Origin: an uncultured Kangiellaceae bacterium
Lineage (GTDB): Bacteria > Pseudomonadota > Gammaproteobacteria > Enterobacterales > Kangiellaceae
Assembly (NCBI GenBank): GCA_905479925.1
Contig: CAJQOL010000157.1
Location: 1 to 50,053 of the forward strand
Length of the DNA stretch: 50,053 nucleotides
Direction: 5' to 3'
Made by a program: the position numbers and the translations under genes. The notes beneath the pieces are model-generated. The model saw only the letters and a program-made list of their open reading frames with translations, was not told the DNA's origin and made no database searches. Below, in pieces: positions 33,744 through 44,100 of this stretch. Numbering within the stretch: the stretch's first letter is position 1; each line of letters starts with the position of its first letter.

Positions 33744-34265
33744 TTAGTCTAGTTCTCTAAGAAAACGAGCTGGGTTTCCAGCTACCAGGGAGTAAGGCTT
33801 GACGGAGCGAGTAACGATGCTGCCCGCTGCGATAACAGCATGCTCTTGAATAGTGACACCGGGCAATATAATTGCGCCAGCACCAATCCACACGTTATTC
33901 TCGATAATAACATCTTTAACTAAGCTGGTTTTTTGTAAACGTTGCTGGGAGTTCAGCGGGTGATTAACCGTTAATATTTGAACATTTGGTCCGACTAGGC
34001 AATCATCGCCGATAGAAATTCGACCGCCATCTAATAAGGTACAGTTAATATTTAGGTAAACATTATTACCGAAGGTTATGTGGTTCCCATAGTCACAGTG
34101 AAAACCTTTTTCAATTCTTAGGTTATTGCCGACGGATTCAAACAGAGCAATTAGCTTTTTTAAATGCCCCTTGCTCGGGGAACGACTATATTGAAGACAA
34201 GCATCGTGTGCTAGCTGCCTAGATTTTCGTGCATCTGACGTTAAGCTGTCGAACGTCATATCCAT
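33744..34265 (-). CDS. Sugar O-acetyltransferase, left-handed beta-helix family
   Basis: A 173-residue member of the maltose/galactoside/NodL-type acetyltransferases that transfer acetyl from CoA to a sugar hydroxyl. The N-terminal helical region is typical. The second half shows hexapeptide repeats (ISIGDDCLVGPNVQIL, VIIENNVWIGAGAIILPGVTIQEHAVIAAGSIVT) with the conserved catalytic histidine in LTVNHPL and the GNPARFLREL ending. It lies 46 bp from truB on the same strand and might be read through from it, but functionally it is unrelated. The true acceptor sugar is unknown. Confidence 0.92.
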   Translation of the reverse strand: MDMTFDSLTSDARKSRQLAHDACLQYSRSPSKGHLKKLIALFESVGNNLRIEKGFHCDYGNHITFGNNVYLNINCTLLDGGRISIGDDCLVGPNVQILTVNHPLNSQQRLQKTSLVKDVIIENNVWIGAGAIILPGVTIQEHAVIAAGSIVTRSVKPYSLVAGNPARFLRELD

Positions 34266-34311
34266 GGTTTAACGTAACTCTCTAAAAGGGCTGTTATGCC
34301 GGTTGCAACAA

Positions 34312-35220
34312 TCACGAATAAACGACAAGTCTTTTGGGGGCTAGCATATCCTCGTCATCAACTTCTGCAATTCCTAAGAATAAGCCTTGCTCATCGTAAA
34401 CTCTTAACAAATCACCTTCGGCAACATTAGGGTAGTTAATGGCCTGACCGTGTGAAAAATAATTAGCGCTTTCCATATCGATTTCAGCTGAATCCAGATA
34501 CATAATAGGGCTATCTACCGGCATTAAATGGTGATCTAAACTTTCTCCCTGAGCTCTTTCTTGTTCCAGCTGCTCAATGGTTAACATTTGCTCGATAGGA
34601 TAATCAGCAACAAAGGTTCTATGCAGCAAAGTGACATGAGCGCCACAACCTAACTCCTGTCCTAAGTCGTCTATGATGTTTCTAATATAAGTCCCTTTAC
34701 TGCACTCAATTTCAAGCTCGACGAACTCGCCGTCAAAACTGATTAAATCAAGTTCATAAATCGTTACCGGACGCGCAGGTCGTTCTATTTCAATACCTTT
34801 TCTTGCGTATTTGTATAGTGGCTGGCCTTGGTGTTTAAGGGCTGAAAACATTGATGGGATCTGCATGATATCACCGCGAAAATTTTCCAGCGCTTTTTCC
34901 AGTGTTTTGCGACTCACATCGACAGGTTTTTGTTCGATAATTTCCCCTGTAGAATCGCCGCTATCAGTTCGTATCCCTAGCTTTCCAATAACTCGATATC
35001 CCTTGTCGGAGTCGAGTAAAAATTGTGAGAATTTTGTCGCTTCACCGAAACACAGTGGCAACATTCCCGTTGCTAATGGATCGAGAGCACCTGTATGCCC
35101 AGCTTTTGCCGCTCCGTACAACCGCTTAACCGTTTGTAACGCAGCATTTGAGCTCATTCCTTGTGGCTTGTTAAGCAGTAAAATACCGCTTACCGAACGA
35201 CCTTTTTTTCTGCGCCCCAT
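34312..35220 (-). CDS. truB: tRNA pseudouridine(55) synthase
   Basis: TruB, 302 residues, makes pseudouridine 55 in the T-loop of tRNA. The catalytic-Asp motif GHTGALDPLATGMLPLCFG is at about residues 41-59; KPQGMSSN, YRVIGKLG-type and CSKGTYIRNIIDDLG motifs follow. It starts 3 bp after rbfA. In E. coli truB is followed by rpsO-pnp; here it is followed by an acetyltransferase gene, so that synteny is broken. Confidence 0.97.
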   Translation of the reverse strand: MGRRKKGRSVSGILLLNKPQGMSSNAALQTVKRLYGAAKAGHTGALDPLATGMLPLCFGEATKFSQFLLDSDKGYRVIGKLGIRTDSGDSTGEIIEQKPVDVSRKTLEKALENFRGDIMQIPSMFSALKHQGQPLYKYARKGIEIERPARPVTIYELDLISFDGEFVELEIECSKGTYIRNIIDDLGQELGCGAHVTLLHRTFVADYPIEQMLTIEQLEQERAQGESLDHHLMPVDSPIMYLDSAEIDMESANYFSHGQAINYPNVAEGDLLRVYDEQGLFLGIAEVDDEDMLAPKRLVVYS

Positions 35221-35222
35221 AG

Positions 35223-35618
35223 TTACTCTTGCGACTCCGAATCATCCGATGGTGTACCGTCTTTATCTCTGGCTTTTTCAATCAATGACGATAAATCTCG
35301 ACCACGAGAAATAGACTCATCAAAAAGAAATTTAACATGTGGTACCGCTCTCATGCGCATTCTTTTGCCTATCTGTACTCGTATAAAACTTGCCGCATCA
35401 TTTAATACGGTAACAGCTTCAGAGGTAGCCTTGGAAGTTTCTTCTATTCCTAAAAACGTTACATAAACCGTAGCGTAATGTAAGTCTCTAGATAGGTCGA
35501 CAGCGCAAACAGTTACCATTCCGATCCTTGGATCTTTGACTTCCAACTGGATTATTTGAGCTAACTCTCGCTGTAACTGTTCGGCAACACGATCAGTACG
35601 TTTAAATTCTCTTGCCAT
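35223..35618 (-). CDS. rbfA: Ribosome-binding factor A
   Basis: RbfA, 131 residues, a KH-like 30S assembly factor needed for late 16S processing and cold growth. The family pattern RTDRVAEQLQRELAQIIQLEVKDPRIGMVTV at the N-terminus and PHVKFLFDESISRGRDLSSLIEKA at the C-terminus are clear. It starts 107 bp after infB, with a long hairpin in the gap, and is next to truB. Confidence 0.97.
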   Translation of the reverse strand: MAREFKRTDRVAEQLQRELAQIIQLEVKDPRIGMVTVCAVDLSRDLHYATVYVTFLGIEETSKATSEAVTVLNDAASFIRVQIGKRMRMRAVPHVKFLFDESISRGRDLSSLIEKARDKDGTPSDDSESQE

Positions 35619-35649
35619 GATAATACTCGATATAATATTGGTTTATACG

Positions 35650-35701
35650 AAAAAACGCAGAGCCTTTAAGAATAAAATTCTTTACGACTGCTGCGTTTTT
35701 T
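35650..35701 (-). terminator. Long hairpin between infB and rbfA
   Basis: An 11-bp stem (35650-35660 with 35691-35701) ends in six T residues on the minus strand, and the 30-nt interior can form a second small stem (AAGAAT with ATTCTT). It looks like a terminator or attenuator inside the operon, and would lower rbfA-truB expression relative to infB. Confidence 0.6.
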
Positions 35702-35724
35702 ATGAGGTATAAAAATTAACTAAA

Positions 35725-38412
35725 TTAGTCTATGGTTCTCGCGACTTCAATCACTTCAAATACTTCGATCTGGTCACCCGCTTTAACGTCATTGTAATTC
35801 TTAACGCCTATACCACATTCCATGCCATTTCTAACTTCATTGGCATCTTCTTTAAAGCGTCGTAGCGACTCTAGTTCACCTTCATAAATAACAACATTGT
35901 CACGAAGAACACGGATCGGATTATTACGCTTAACCGTTCCTTCAATTACCATACAACCCGCAATTGCGCCGAACTTCGGTGACTTGAACACATCTCTAAC
36001 TTCTGCGAGACCAACAATTTCTTGTCTCATCTCTGGCGACAGCATTCCACTCATTGCTGCTTTAACATCATCAATCACTTCATAGATGATACTGTAGTAA
36101 CGTAAGTCAATACCTTCTCTTGCTACCGCTTTTCTGCCGCTCGCATCCGCTCGAACATTAAAACCAATAACAATAGCTTGTGATGCCGATGCTAGCGATA
36201 TATCCGTTTCTGTAATACCACCAACGCCAGAAGATATGATTGTTACCGTAACTTCGTCGGTTGATAAGTCAGTCAATGAACGAGAAATCGCTTCAGACGA
36301 GCCTTGTACATCAGCCTTAACGAGTACATTAAGGTTAACCTTTTCATTATCACCAATGTTGGCAAACATATTTTCAAGTTTAGCGCTTTGCTGTCTTGAA
36401 ATTTGATCTTCACGATGTTTTGTTTGTCTAAATGCGGCTACTTCACGCGCTTTTCTTTCACTACCAACAACAGAAACCTCGTCACCAGCTTCCGGTACTC
36501 CCGATAAACCTAATATTTCAACAGGTATGGAAGGACCAGCAGACTTAATATTTTTACCGTTTTCATCAACCAATGCTCTGACTTTTCCGTAATGGAATCC
36601 AGCCAATACAATGTCACCAATTCTAATTTCACCGGACTGCACCAGCATAGAAGCGACTGAACCACGACCTTTATCTAAACGCGCTTCAATTACGATGCCT
36701 TTAGCTGGACCAGTATCAACAGCAGTTAATTCAAGTAATTCAGCGGTAATCGCAATGCTATCAAGCAATGCATCAACGCCGTCTCCCGTTTTAGCAGAGA
36801 CCTGACTAAATACAGTGTCGCCGCCCCACTCTTCTGAAATAACATCATGTTGCGATAGTTCATTCTTAACTCTATCCGGATCCGCTTCAGGCTTATCCAT
36901 TTTGTTAACAGCGATTATCAAAGGAACACCGGCTGCCTTAGCATGCTTAATCGCTTCAATAGTTTGTGGCATAACACCATCATCTGCAGCTACAACTAAT
37001 ACAACGATATCCGTTGCGTTAGCTCCACGGGCTCGCATTGCGGTAAATGCCGCATGTCCCGGAGTATCCAAGAACGAAATAATTCCTTTAGGAGTTTCTA
37101 CGTGGTAGGCGCCTATATGCTGAGTAATACCGCCAGCCTCTCCATCGGCAACCTTAGAAGCCCTAATGTAATCAAGTAGCGAGGTTTTACCATGGTCAAC
37201 GTGACCCATAATAGTAACCACAGGTGGTCTTGATTTGGCTTCACCATCTTGCTCTACAGAGTCTAACAACTCAATTTCCGCCGCATTCTCTGCAACCAAA
37301 TTAACATCGTAGCCCATCTCTTCAGCAACTAGTTGTGCCGTTTCTTGATCGATGGTTTGGTTAATGGTGGCCATAATACCCATGCCCATTAACGTTTTAA
37401 TTAACTGAACGCCTTTAACAGACATTTGCTGCGCTAAATCCGAAACTGTCGTGCTCTCGCCAATATTGATTTCGGACTTTGCAACTTCGGTTGTCGGCTT
37501 CTTAAAGCCATGTTTCATTGATTTCGGTGCGACCACTTTTTTACGTCCTTCAGACAAAGGTTTTTCATCGATGTTTCTTTTATTTACAGGACGACGGAAA
37601 TCAGCCAGCATATCGACTTTTCCGTTGTTGTTGTCAGTGCGACCTTTCTTCTTCTTCTTTTTCTTACGCCGTGTATCTGCTTCGCTTTCAGTTTCACGAT
37701 TAGGCTCCACTGTTTTAAAGCGAGTTTGGCGAGTAGCTTTTGCTGCAGCTTCAGCGTCTACTTTCGCTTTTTCTGCATCAGCTTTTTCTTTACGCTTGGC
37801 TTCAAGCCGCGCTTGAATATCAGCTTCAACACGACCTGAAACAATTCGATGAGCTTCGCTTTTAGCCTTCTCTTCCATTTCAGCTCTAACGGATAGCTCA
37901 ACTTCTGCGCGAATACGCTCTTCTTCTTCCTTCGCCGCCAGCTCAGCTGCAGCTTGCTTTTCAGCTTCAGTTTCCTCTACAACTTCCTCAACGACCGCAT
38001 ATTCGGTTTCCACAGGCTCAACAACCGGCGTAACTGATGTATCTGTAACCGCTTCAGCTTCTTGCGAAGCATCGGTTTCAGTAGCCTCGTCCACCTCCTG
38101 CTCAACAGGTCTTTTAACGTAGGTTCTTTTTTTCCGAACTTCAACCGCTACACTCTTCGTTCTACCAGACTTGCTAGACATTTTAAGCGAGCTTTTCTTA
38201 GAGCGACTCAAAGTAATCTTCTTTGGACTAGAGCTTGGCTCTGTTTCGCCATGGCTTTTTTGCAGATGAGCTAACAATGCTTTCTTCTGCTCTTCAGACA
38301 CAACGTCCTCAGCGCCTTTCAAGTGCACACCAGCTTCTTTCATCTGTTCAAGCAGCTTGTCTACCGGAGTACCGACAACAGTTGCTAACTTTTCGACTGT
38401 CACTTCTGACAT
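35725..38412 (-). CDS. infB: Translation initiation factor IF-2
   Basis: IF-2, 895 residues, a GTPase that brings initiator fMet-tRNA to the 30S subunit. Two IF2_N-type segments are present (residues 1-50, and about 315-370 with [15 protein letters not shown]), separated by a long Lys/Glu/Ala-rich linker with a run of seven lysines near 250. The G domain has [12 protein letters not shown] (about 403-414), DTPGHAAF and NKMD. Domains II-IV follow, ending in a typical [11 protein letters not shown]. It is between nusA and rbfA. Its partner initiator tRNA is encoded at the head of the same operon. Confidence 0.98.
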   Translation of the reverse strand: MSEVTVEKLATVVGTPVDKLLEQMKEAGVHLKGAEDVVSEEQKKALLAHLQKSHGETEPSSSPKKITLSRSKKSSLKMSSKSGRTKSVAVEVRKKRTYVKRPVEQEVDEATETDASQEAEAVTDTSVTPVVEPVETEYAVVEEVVEETEAEKQAAAELAAKEEEERIRAEVELSVRAEMEEKAKSEAHRIVSGRVEADIQARLEAKRKEKADAEKAKVDAEAAAKATRQTRFKTVEPNRETESEADTRRKKKKKKKGRTDNNNGKVDMLADFRRPVNKRNIDEKPLSEGRKKVVAPKSMKHGFKKPTTEVAKSEINIGESTTVSDLAQQMSVKGVQLIKTLMGMGIMATINQTIDQETAQLVAEEMGYDVNLVAENAAEIELLDSVEQDGEAKSRPPVVTIMGHVDHGKTSLLDYIRASKVADGEAGGITQHIGAYHVETPKGIISFLDTPGHAAFTAMRARGANATDIVVLVVAADDGVMPQTIEAIKHAKAAGVPLIIAVNKMDKPEADPDRVKNELSQHDVISEEWGGDTVFSQVSAKTGDGVDALLDSIAITAELLELTAVDTGPAKGIVIEARLDKGRGSVASMLVQSGEIRIGDIVLAGFHYGKVRALVDENGKNIKSAGPSIPVEILGLSGVPEAGDEVSVVGSERKAREVAAFRQTKHREDQISRQQSAKLENMFANIGDNEKVNLNVLVKADVQGSSEAISRSLTDLSTDEVTVTIISSGVGGITETDISLASASQAIVIGFNVRADASGRKAVAREGIDLRYYSIIYEVIDDVKAAMSGMLSPEMRQEIVGLAEVRDVFKSPKFGAIAGCMVIEGTVKRNNPIRVLRDNVVIYEGELESLRRFKEDANEVRNGMECGIGVKNYNDVKAGDQIEVFEVIEVARTID

Positions 38413-38506
38413 AAAAATCTCCCAGTACGATGACTGTTCTTCTTATGAATTTGCCGGATTCGGCAAACTCTTAAAATCATATTTCAGTTGGTTCTAAATC
38501 TTTCGC

Positions 38507-40009
38507 TTATTCCTCTGCGAACCAAGGCGCTCTAGCAGTCATAATTAACTCGCCTGCTTTTGCTTCGTCTAATTCCTCTAACTCAACAAGTTCATCAACC
38601 GATTGCTCAGCAAGATCTTCCATGGTAACTATTCCGCGACTTGCAAGTACGAAGGCTAAATGCCGGTCCATGCCGTCCATCTCTAACAAATCTTGAGCAG
38701 GCTCGTTTTTATCTAATTTTTCTTCGGTACGTATTGCTTTAGTCAATAGCGCATCTTTTGCACGAGCTTTAAGTGCTTCAACGAGATCCTCGTCAAACCC
38801 TTCAATATCAAGCATTTCAGACAGTGGAACATAAGCTACTTCTTCTACAGAGGTAAATCCTTCTTGGGCTAGAACTTCGGCCAACTCTTCGTCAACATCT
38901 AACTCGTCAATAAACTTATCAACTAATCCTTTGCTTTCTTCTTTGCTCTTATTTTCAGCGTCTTCGATTGTCATCACATTTAATGACCAACCAGTCAACT
39001 GGCTAGCCAAACGGACGTTCTGACCATTTCGACCAATAGCCTGTGCTAATTGATCTTCTTCAACAGCAATATCCATTGTATGTTTATCTTCATCAACAAT
39101 AATGGAAGACACTTCCGCCGGCGACATTGCGTTAATCACGAACTGAGCAGGGTTATCATCGAACAATACAATATCGATACGTTCACCAGCTAACTCTCCG
39201 GAAACCGCCTGTACTCTTGAGCCTCTCATGCCTACGCAAGCCCCTACAGGGTCAATACGCTTGTCATTACTCTTAACCGCAATCTTAGCTCTTGAACCTG
39301 GGTCACGCGCAGCGCCCATAAGGTCAATAGTTTCTTCTGCAATTTCTGGAACTTCAATTCTAAATAACTCAATTAACATTTCTGAGTTAGCACGCGATAC
39401 AAATAACTGAGGTCCCCTAACTTCAGAGTTAACCGCATATAGGTAACCGCGCAAACGATCTCCAGCTCTAACCGCTTCTCTTGGCATCATTTCTTCACGG
39501 TGAATAATGGCCTCTGCGTTTCCGCCTAAGTCGATAATAATAGAATCACGGTTAGCTTTCTTGACCACACCGGTAACTAATTCTCCAACTCTCGATTCAA
39601 AAGCATCAATAACTTTAGCGCGCTCCGCTTCGCGTACTTTTTGTACGATTACCTGCTTTGCTGTTTGTGCGGCGATTCGACCAAATGCAATTGATTCAAT
39701 TTGTTCTTCAACATACTCACCAGCTTCTATTTCAGGCTCATCTAATTGAGCAGCTTCTAAACTGATTTCAGCCAACGGGTTTTCTAAACCGTTAATTTCT
39801 TCATTTGGCGCTACAACTAACCAACGACGAAAAGTATCATAATCACCGGTTACACGGTCAATATCGATTCTGACATCTATATCAATACCTTTCTTCTTTT
39901 TAGTAGCGGTTGCAATCGCTGCTTCAATAGCCTGAAATATAATTTCCGGCTCTATATCCTTTTCGTTAGATACTGCATCTACTACTAATAAAATTTCTTT
40001 GTTGTTCAT
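38507..40009 (-). CDS. nusA: Transcription termination/antitermination protein NusA
   Basis: NusA, 500 residues, binds RNA polymerase and RNA and modulates pausing, termination and antitermination. In order: N-terminal domain (1-125), S1 (about 135-200), KH1 and KH2 (about 205-345, with [15 protein letters not shown] and [15 protein letters not shown]), and two acidic repeats (about 365-415 and 440-495) that are typical of gammaproteobacteria, ending in APWFAEE. It is flanked by rimP and infB in the standard order. Confidence 0.98.
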   Translation of the reverse strand: MNNKEILLVVDAVSNEKDIEPEIIFQAIEAAIATATKKKKGIDIDVRIDIDRVTGDYDTFRRWLVVAPNEEINGLENPLAEISLEAAQLDEPEIEAGEYVEEQIESIAFGRIAAQTAKQVIVQKVREAERAKVIDAFESRVGELVTGVVKKANRDSIIIDLGGNAEAIIHREEMMPREAVRAGDRLRGYLYAVNSEVRGPQLFVSRANSEMLIELFRIEVPEIAEETIDLMGAARDPGSRAKIAVKSNDKRIDPVGACVGMRGSRVQAVSGELAGERIDIVLFDDNPAQFVINAMSPAEVSSIIVDEDKHTMDIAVEEDQLAQAIGRNGQNVRLASQLTGWSLNVMTIEDAENKSKEESKGLVDKFIDELDVDEELAEVLAQEGFTSVEEVAYVPLSEMLDIEGFDEDLVEALKARAKDALLTKAIRTEEKLDKNEPAQDLLEMDGMDRHLAFVLASRGIVTMEDLAEQSVDELVELEELDEAKAGELIMTARAPWFAEE

Positions 40010-40134
40010 CGTTTAATTAACCTCAATCAAACTCAAATTATGAGTGGTTTTTCCCGTTGCTTATTGGTTATACAAGTTACAAATATTAAATGTAAACTGA
40101 GACCACTCTATTAGGTAAAAATTATCGTTAAAAT

Positions 40135-40590
40135 TTAATCAAAAACAGCGACTAAATTAGCCTTATCGATATCATTAAAATCAACATCATAGGTTTGATT
40201 ATCAACAGTGATAATCAAGGTTTCTTTTTCAATTGTCTCTAACTTGCCTTTAAATTTTCTACGACCATTAACGCCAACATGACATCTTATATTAATAAGT
40301 TCTCCAACCACTTTCTCAAAATGAGGCAAGGTAAACAGCGGTCGATCCATTCCCGGTGAGGAAACTTCTAAGGTATATTGACTAGTTATTGGGTCTTCAA
40401 CTTCTAAAATCCCGCTTGCCTGGTGACTAACCTTAGTACAGTCATCCACGGTTATGCCATCTTCGTGATCAATATAGACTCGCAAAACAGAATGAATTCC
40501 CTGACCAATATACTCAATGCCTAGGAACTCATAACCTAGCGCCTCAGCTGCAGGTTTAAGCATTTCAGTTAATGTTTCTATCTTAGCCAT
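40135..40590 (-). CDS. rimP: Ribosome maturation factor RimP
   Basis: RimP, 151 residues, a cytoplasmic factor for 30S assembly. It has GYEFLGIEYIG and VLRVYIDHEDGITVDDCTKVSHQ in the N-terminal domain, then YTLEVSSPGMDRPL and a C-terminal SH3-like barrel that starts at KFKGKLETI. It is first of the protein-coding genes after the initiator tRNA. Confidence 0.97.
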   Translation of the reverse strand: MAKIETLTEMLKPAAEALGYEFLGIEYIGQGIHSVLRVYIDHEDGITVDDCTKVSHQASGILEVEDPITSQYTLEVSSPGMDRPLFTLPHFEKVVGELINIRCHVGVNGRRKFKGKLETIEKETLIITVDNQTYDVDFNDIDKANLVAVFD

Positions 40591-40772
40591 TTGGCCTCTT
40601 CAATTTACGTTTCGCACAAACAAAAAATGGGCACATAAGGCCCATTCCAAATACTACTGGAGATTAGTTATTGCATAAAACCGTTGAAGTCATCTAAGCA
40701 ATAAACCAACACCTTACTGTCAGTTGTTAACCTTAGCATTAATTCATGACAAAAATACTAAAAGCTAACTTA

Positions 40773-40801
40773 CGAAAAAGCCCCTAAAAGGGGCTTTTTC
40801 G
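40773..40801 (-). terminator. Strong terminator after the fMet tRNA
   Basis: A perfect 12-bp stem with a 5-nt loop (40785-40789) and T-tracts on both sides, so it can work in either direction. It starts 9 bp after the tRNA 3' end, and therefore probably separates much of the tRNA transcript from rimP. Confidence 0.9.
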
Positions 40802-40809
40802 TTAAAAAT

Positions 40810-40886
<77 letters not shown>

Positions 40887-40900
40887 TCAACGTGGACGGA

Positions 40901-40929
40901 ATTCTATCGGAAGCCTGTAGACATGACAA
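40901..40929 (-). promoter_or_regulatory. fMet tRNA promoter
   Basis: TTGTCA (40929-40924), exactly 17 bp, TAGAAT (40906-40901) on the minus strand. The predicted start is about 8 nt before the tRNA. The stretch after the -10 is C-rich (CCGTCC), as in promoters under stringent control. Confidence 0.7.
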
Positions 40930-41117
40930 GTATTATTACGCTTTCTTTTCAATTAAATGACAATTAGTTTAAAGATAAAGAAGACTGACTAATATTTGAG
41001 CCAAAAACGCCCCTTGTTAATGCCACTTAGTGCTCGAACTCCCACCTGAATCCAAATTAGGTGTATCATCGCTACTGAAATTATGACGCATTGAGCTTAC
41101 TCCTTATCGGATACAAA

Positions 41118-44100
41118 ATGATCTTCATCAAACGCGTGTTTTTTATACAGCTATGTCGCTTTTTGAGTCTGGGCTCGTTTCAGCTTAAACGAGCCGTTTT
41201 AAAGTCACAGGCTATTGGCTTAATCCTTGGCCTATTTTCATTGTCCTCCTATGCCTTTCAGTTTGAAATTTCGCCGCAACCAGTTTCAGCGCAAGATAAA
41301 AACGCGTTATCACCGATAAAAACGCTTTATTCGCTAGAAATAAACCAATTTTACCAAGATCCCGCTGGATTCATTTGGATTATTTCTGAGCAAGGTATAT
41401 ACCGATTTGACGGTATGAACCTAGACAAGTTATATCCAGCCTCAAACCAGTCAAGCAGCGGTGATAACCTTGCCGATGGTACTCACGCCGAAAGACAAGC
41501 AGTGCAATCTTTATCCTTTCAAAATAACAACGCTTTGTGGATAAGTACTCGTAAGGGTTTAGTGAAACAGTCAATTTCTTCTCTCCCCGAGGCACAATTA
41601 AATGAATTTCTTGAGTTTCCCTCAACTCCAGCCAGAACCGAACACGCTAATTGGATTTTAGGAAGCGAGCCTCTCAATGATGACTCTCGATGGGTGGTCA
41701 CCCAAAACGGTGTCTATTTATACACCCAGCAAGGTAATGACATTCAATACATCGCCAATATGGATCTTTTCTACAACGGTCAATCAAAACTACTAAGTTA
41801 CCATATACAAGAAGATATCCTGTGGCTAGGGGCTAGCGATGGTCTCTACAGCTATCATTTAAAGAATAAACAACTCAATAAGCCGCTATTTCAAGACAGA
41901 CGGCCTATCACCGACGTTACCACCATCAATAGCGCTAAAACCGGCCAACTTTTATTTGCAGCTAAACAAGGACTGTTTGCCGCAAATGTTAAAAACGACC
42001 AGCTATTTAATGTGCAAACAATCAACAGTTCGAGTATTTCGGCACTCACTGTTGGTAATAACCTAATCTATTATATTGTTGATAAACACTTGTTTTCCCA
42101 TGATCTTATTAACGCTCAAGCGGAAAAAATTCTCGACCTGAGCCACTTAGACTTATTTAATAAGAGCCATACCGCCGAAGTATCTGCATTATTCCTAGAC
42201 CAAGAAAACCAGCTATGGATAGCGACTCGCAGACACGGGACATTTTTGTTGCCAACTAATGCTCCCGCATCTAAACGATTTAATCTGAACCTTATGCCTA
42301 GCAACCTTACAACGGCGGCTATCAAAGTTAACCAAACGCTGCAAGACGGACAACATTTATGGTTAGCAACAAATCGAGGACTGCTTTTATCCAACCAAGA
42401 CGAGTTAAGCCAAACTAATCGAGCAAGCAACTCACTAACTAACTCGATCATACAAACGATCCCGATAGCCGTTGAAGCAATGGTAAAAATTGAAGACTCT
42501 CTTTGGTTAGCAAGTCATGACGGACTACTACAATACAAAAAAAGCGCGGAATCTATTCAACAATATGAGCCTAGCCATATCGAACCAACAGCGCCATTTT
42601 ATGTGTATGAATTAGCACAAACGGATCCTCGAACATTGTGGCTTGCTACCAACCTTGGCTTAATGAAATATGATATTGCTCTTTCACGCTTTTCTTATGA
42701 CAAAAATTTGATGTCTGAAGTTAGTGCTGAACCCGTTAAACACATGACCTTCTTTGGACAGCAAGGGTTCGCCGAGGTCAATCAGCAACTTATTAGCTTC
42801 AATTTGCAGGATAAGCAAAAGCAGGTTATTTATGACCGCCAGCGTCTCTCGTTGTCGGCGGCCTCAAAGCTGACTTCTATGGTTTTCATTAACAACAAGC
42901 TATGGGTCAGTTACGATGATAGTGGCGTGTATGTTTTTGAGATAAAGCGAGGTAAATGGCAGCTTTATCGGCATTTTCACACCGCAAATGACTTTCCATC
43001 CAACCAGGTGCTTGCGTTAACAAACTTTCAAGGAGACATTTGGGCCGCGACGCCAAGAGGTTTTGTATGGTTCAATGAGACTAACCAAAGCTATCAATTA
43101 ATTAAACAACCTTTTGAGCACTCTCAGTTTTTGTTTACTGGTAGCTCACAAACAAACAGTGATAATGAAACCGTTTTATTTTCCGGTTCAGAGGCTTTGC
43201 TGCAAGTAGCCCCCAACAAACTAAAAAGACGTTTATTACATAGCAACGCTTCTATATCCAAAATAACTGTTGCTAGCGAGGGCGCAAAAGATACCCCAAT
43301 TCAAGAAACTCACTTTTGGCCATTAGATAAACCACTCTTGCTAAATCACTCTTCCGATCTCATCACGGTGCATAGCAGTCTCGTTAACTACCTCGAAAGC
43401 ACAGAGCTTTACTTAGAATACTGGACAAGCCTCAACCCTGAAAAAAAAGTAGCCCATGGCCCTCGCTTTTCTATATCTGGCTTAACCGAGAATATGACGC
43501 TCTACGTAAGAAGCAAAGCACATGACCAAGCGGGTTTTTCCGACCTACAAAGTATTAAAATTTCCGCGCCTAACAATGACTTTTCGTTACTGTCCAACTC
43601 AAATATTCTGTCTATTATTTTTATATTGGCATTACTAGTTATATGGGTTCGAGAAAATCAGTCAAAAAAAAATGCGCAATTGAAGCTCGATGTCGAAGCA
43701 GAAAAAAATACACGCATGGAGTTAGCGCTATTAAACGATGGAAGTGGCATTTGGGATTGTAAGATAGAACCAGTAAGCATTTTAGAATCAATTATAGTTT
43801 TCTATAGAAAAGACCAACCCAAACGTAAAATGACATTATCTAAATACCTCTCTAATATTCACCCAGACGATCAAGTAGAAGTAGAGCAACTCTGGAAAAA
43901 TTTATTGATAGGTAATATCAACTATCTTGATGCAACCTACCGTGCAATGGAATCCTCGGAATGGAAATGGAAAGAAATGACCGGGCAGGTCAACAGCCAC
44001 AATCGTCATAAGGAGCCCACTAGAGCTAGCGGCGTTTGGCAATTAACTAATCAAGAAAAACATCTAGAACAACAACTGAATATGTTCGCAAGCGCTTTGC

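Noticed and set aside
31923..34265. Beta-lactamase resistance cassette
   Set aside because: The BlaI-BlaR1 pair is here, but none of the neighbours has an SxxK or metallo-beta-lactamase motif, and the peptidase lacks a penicillin-binding sensor domain.
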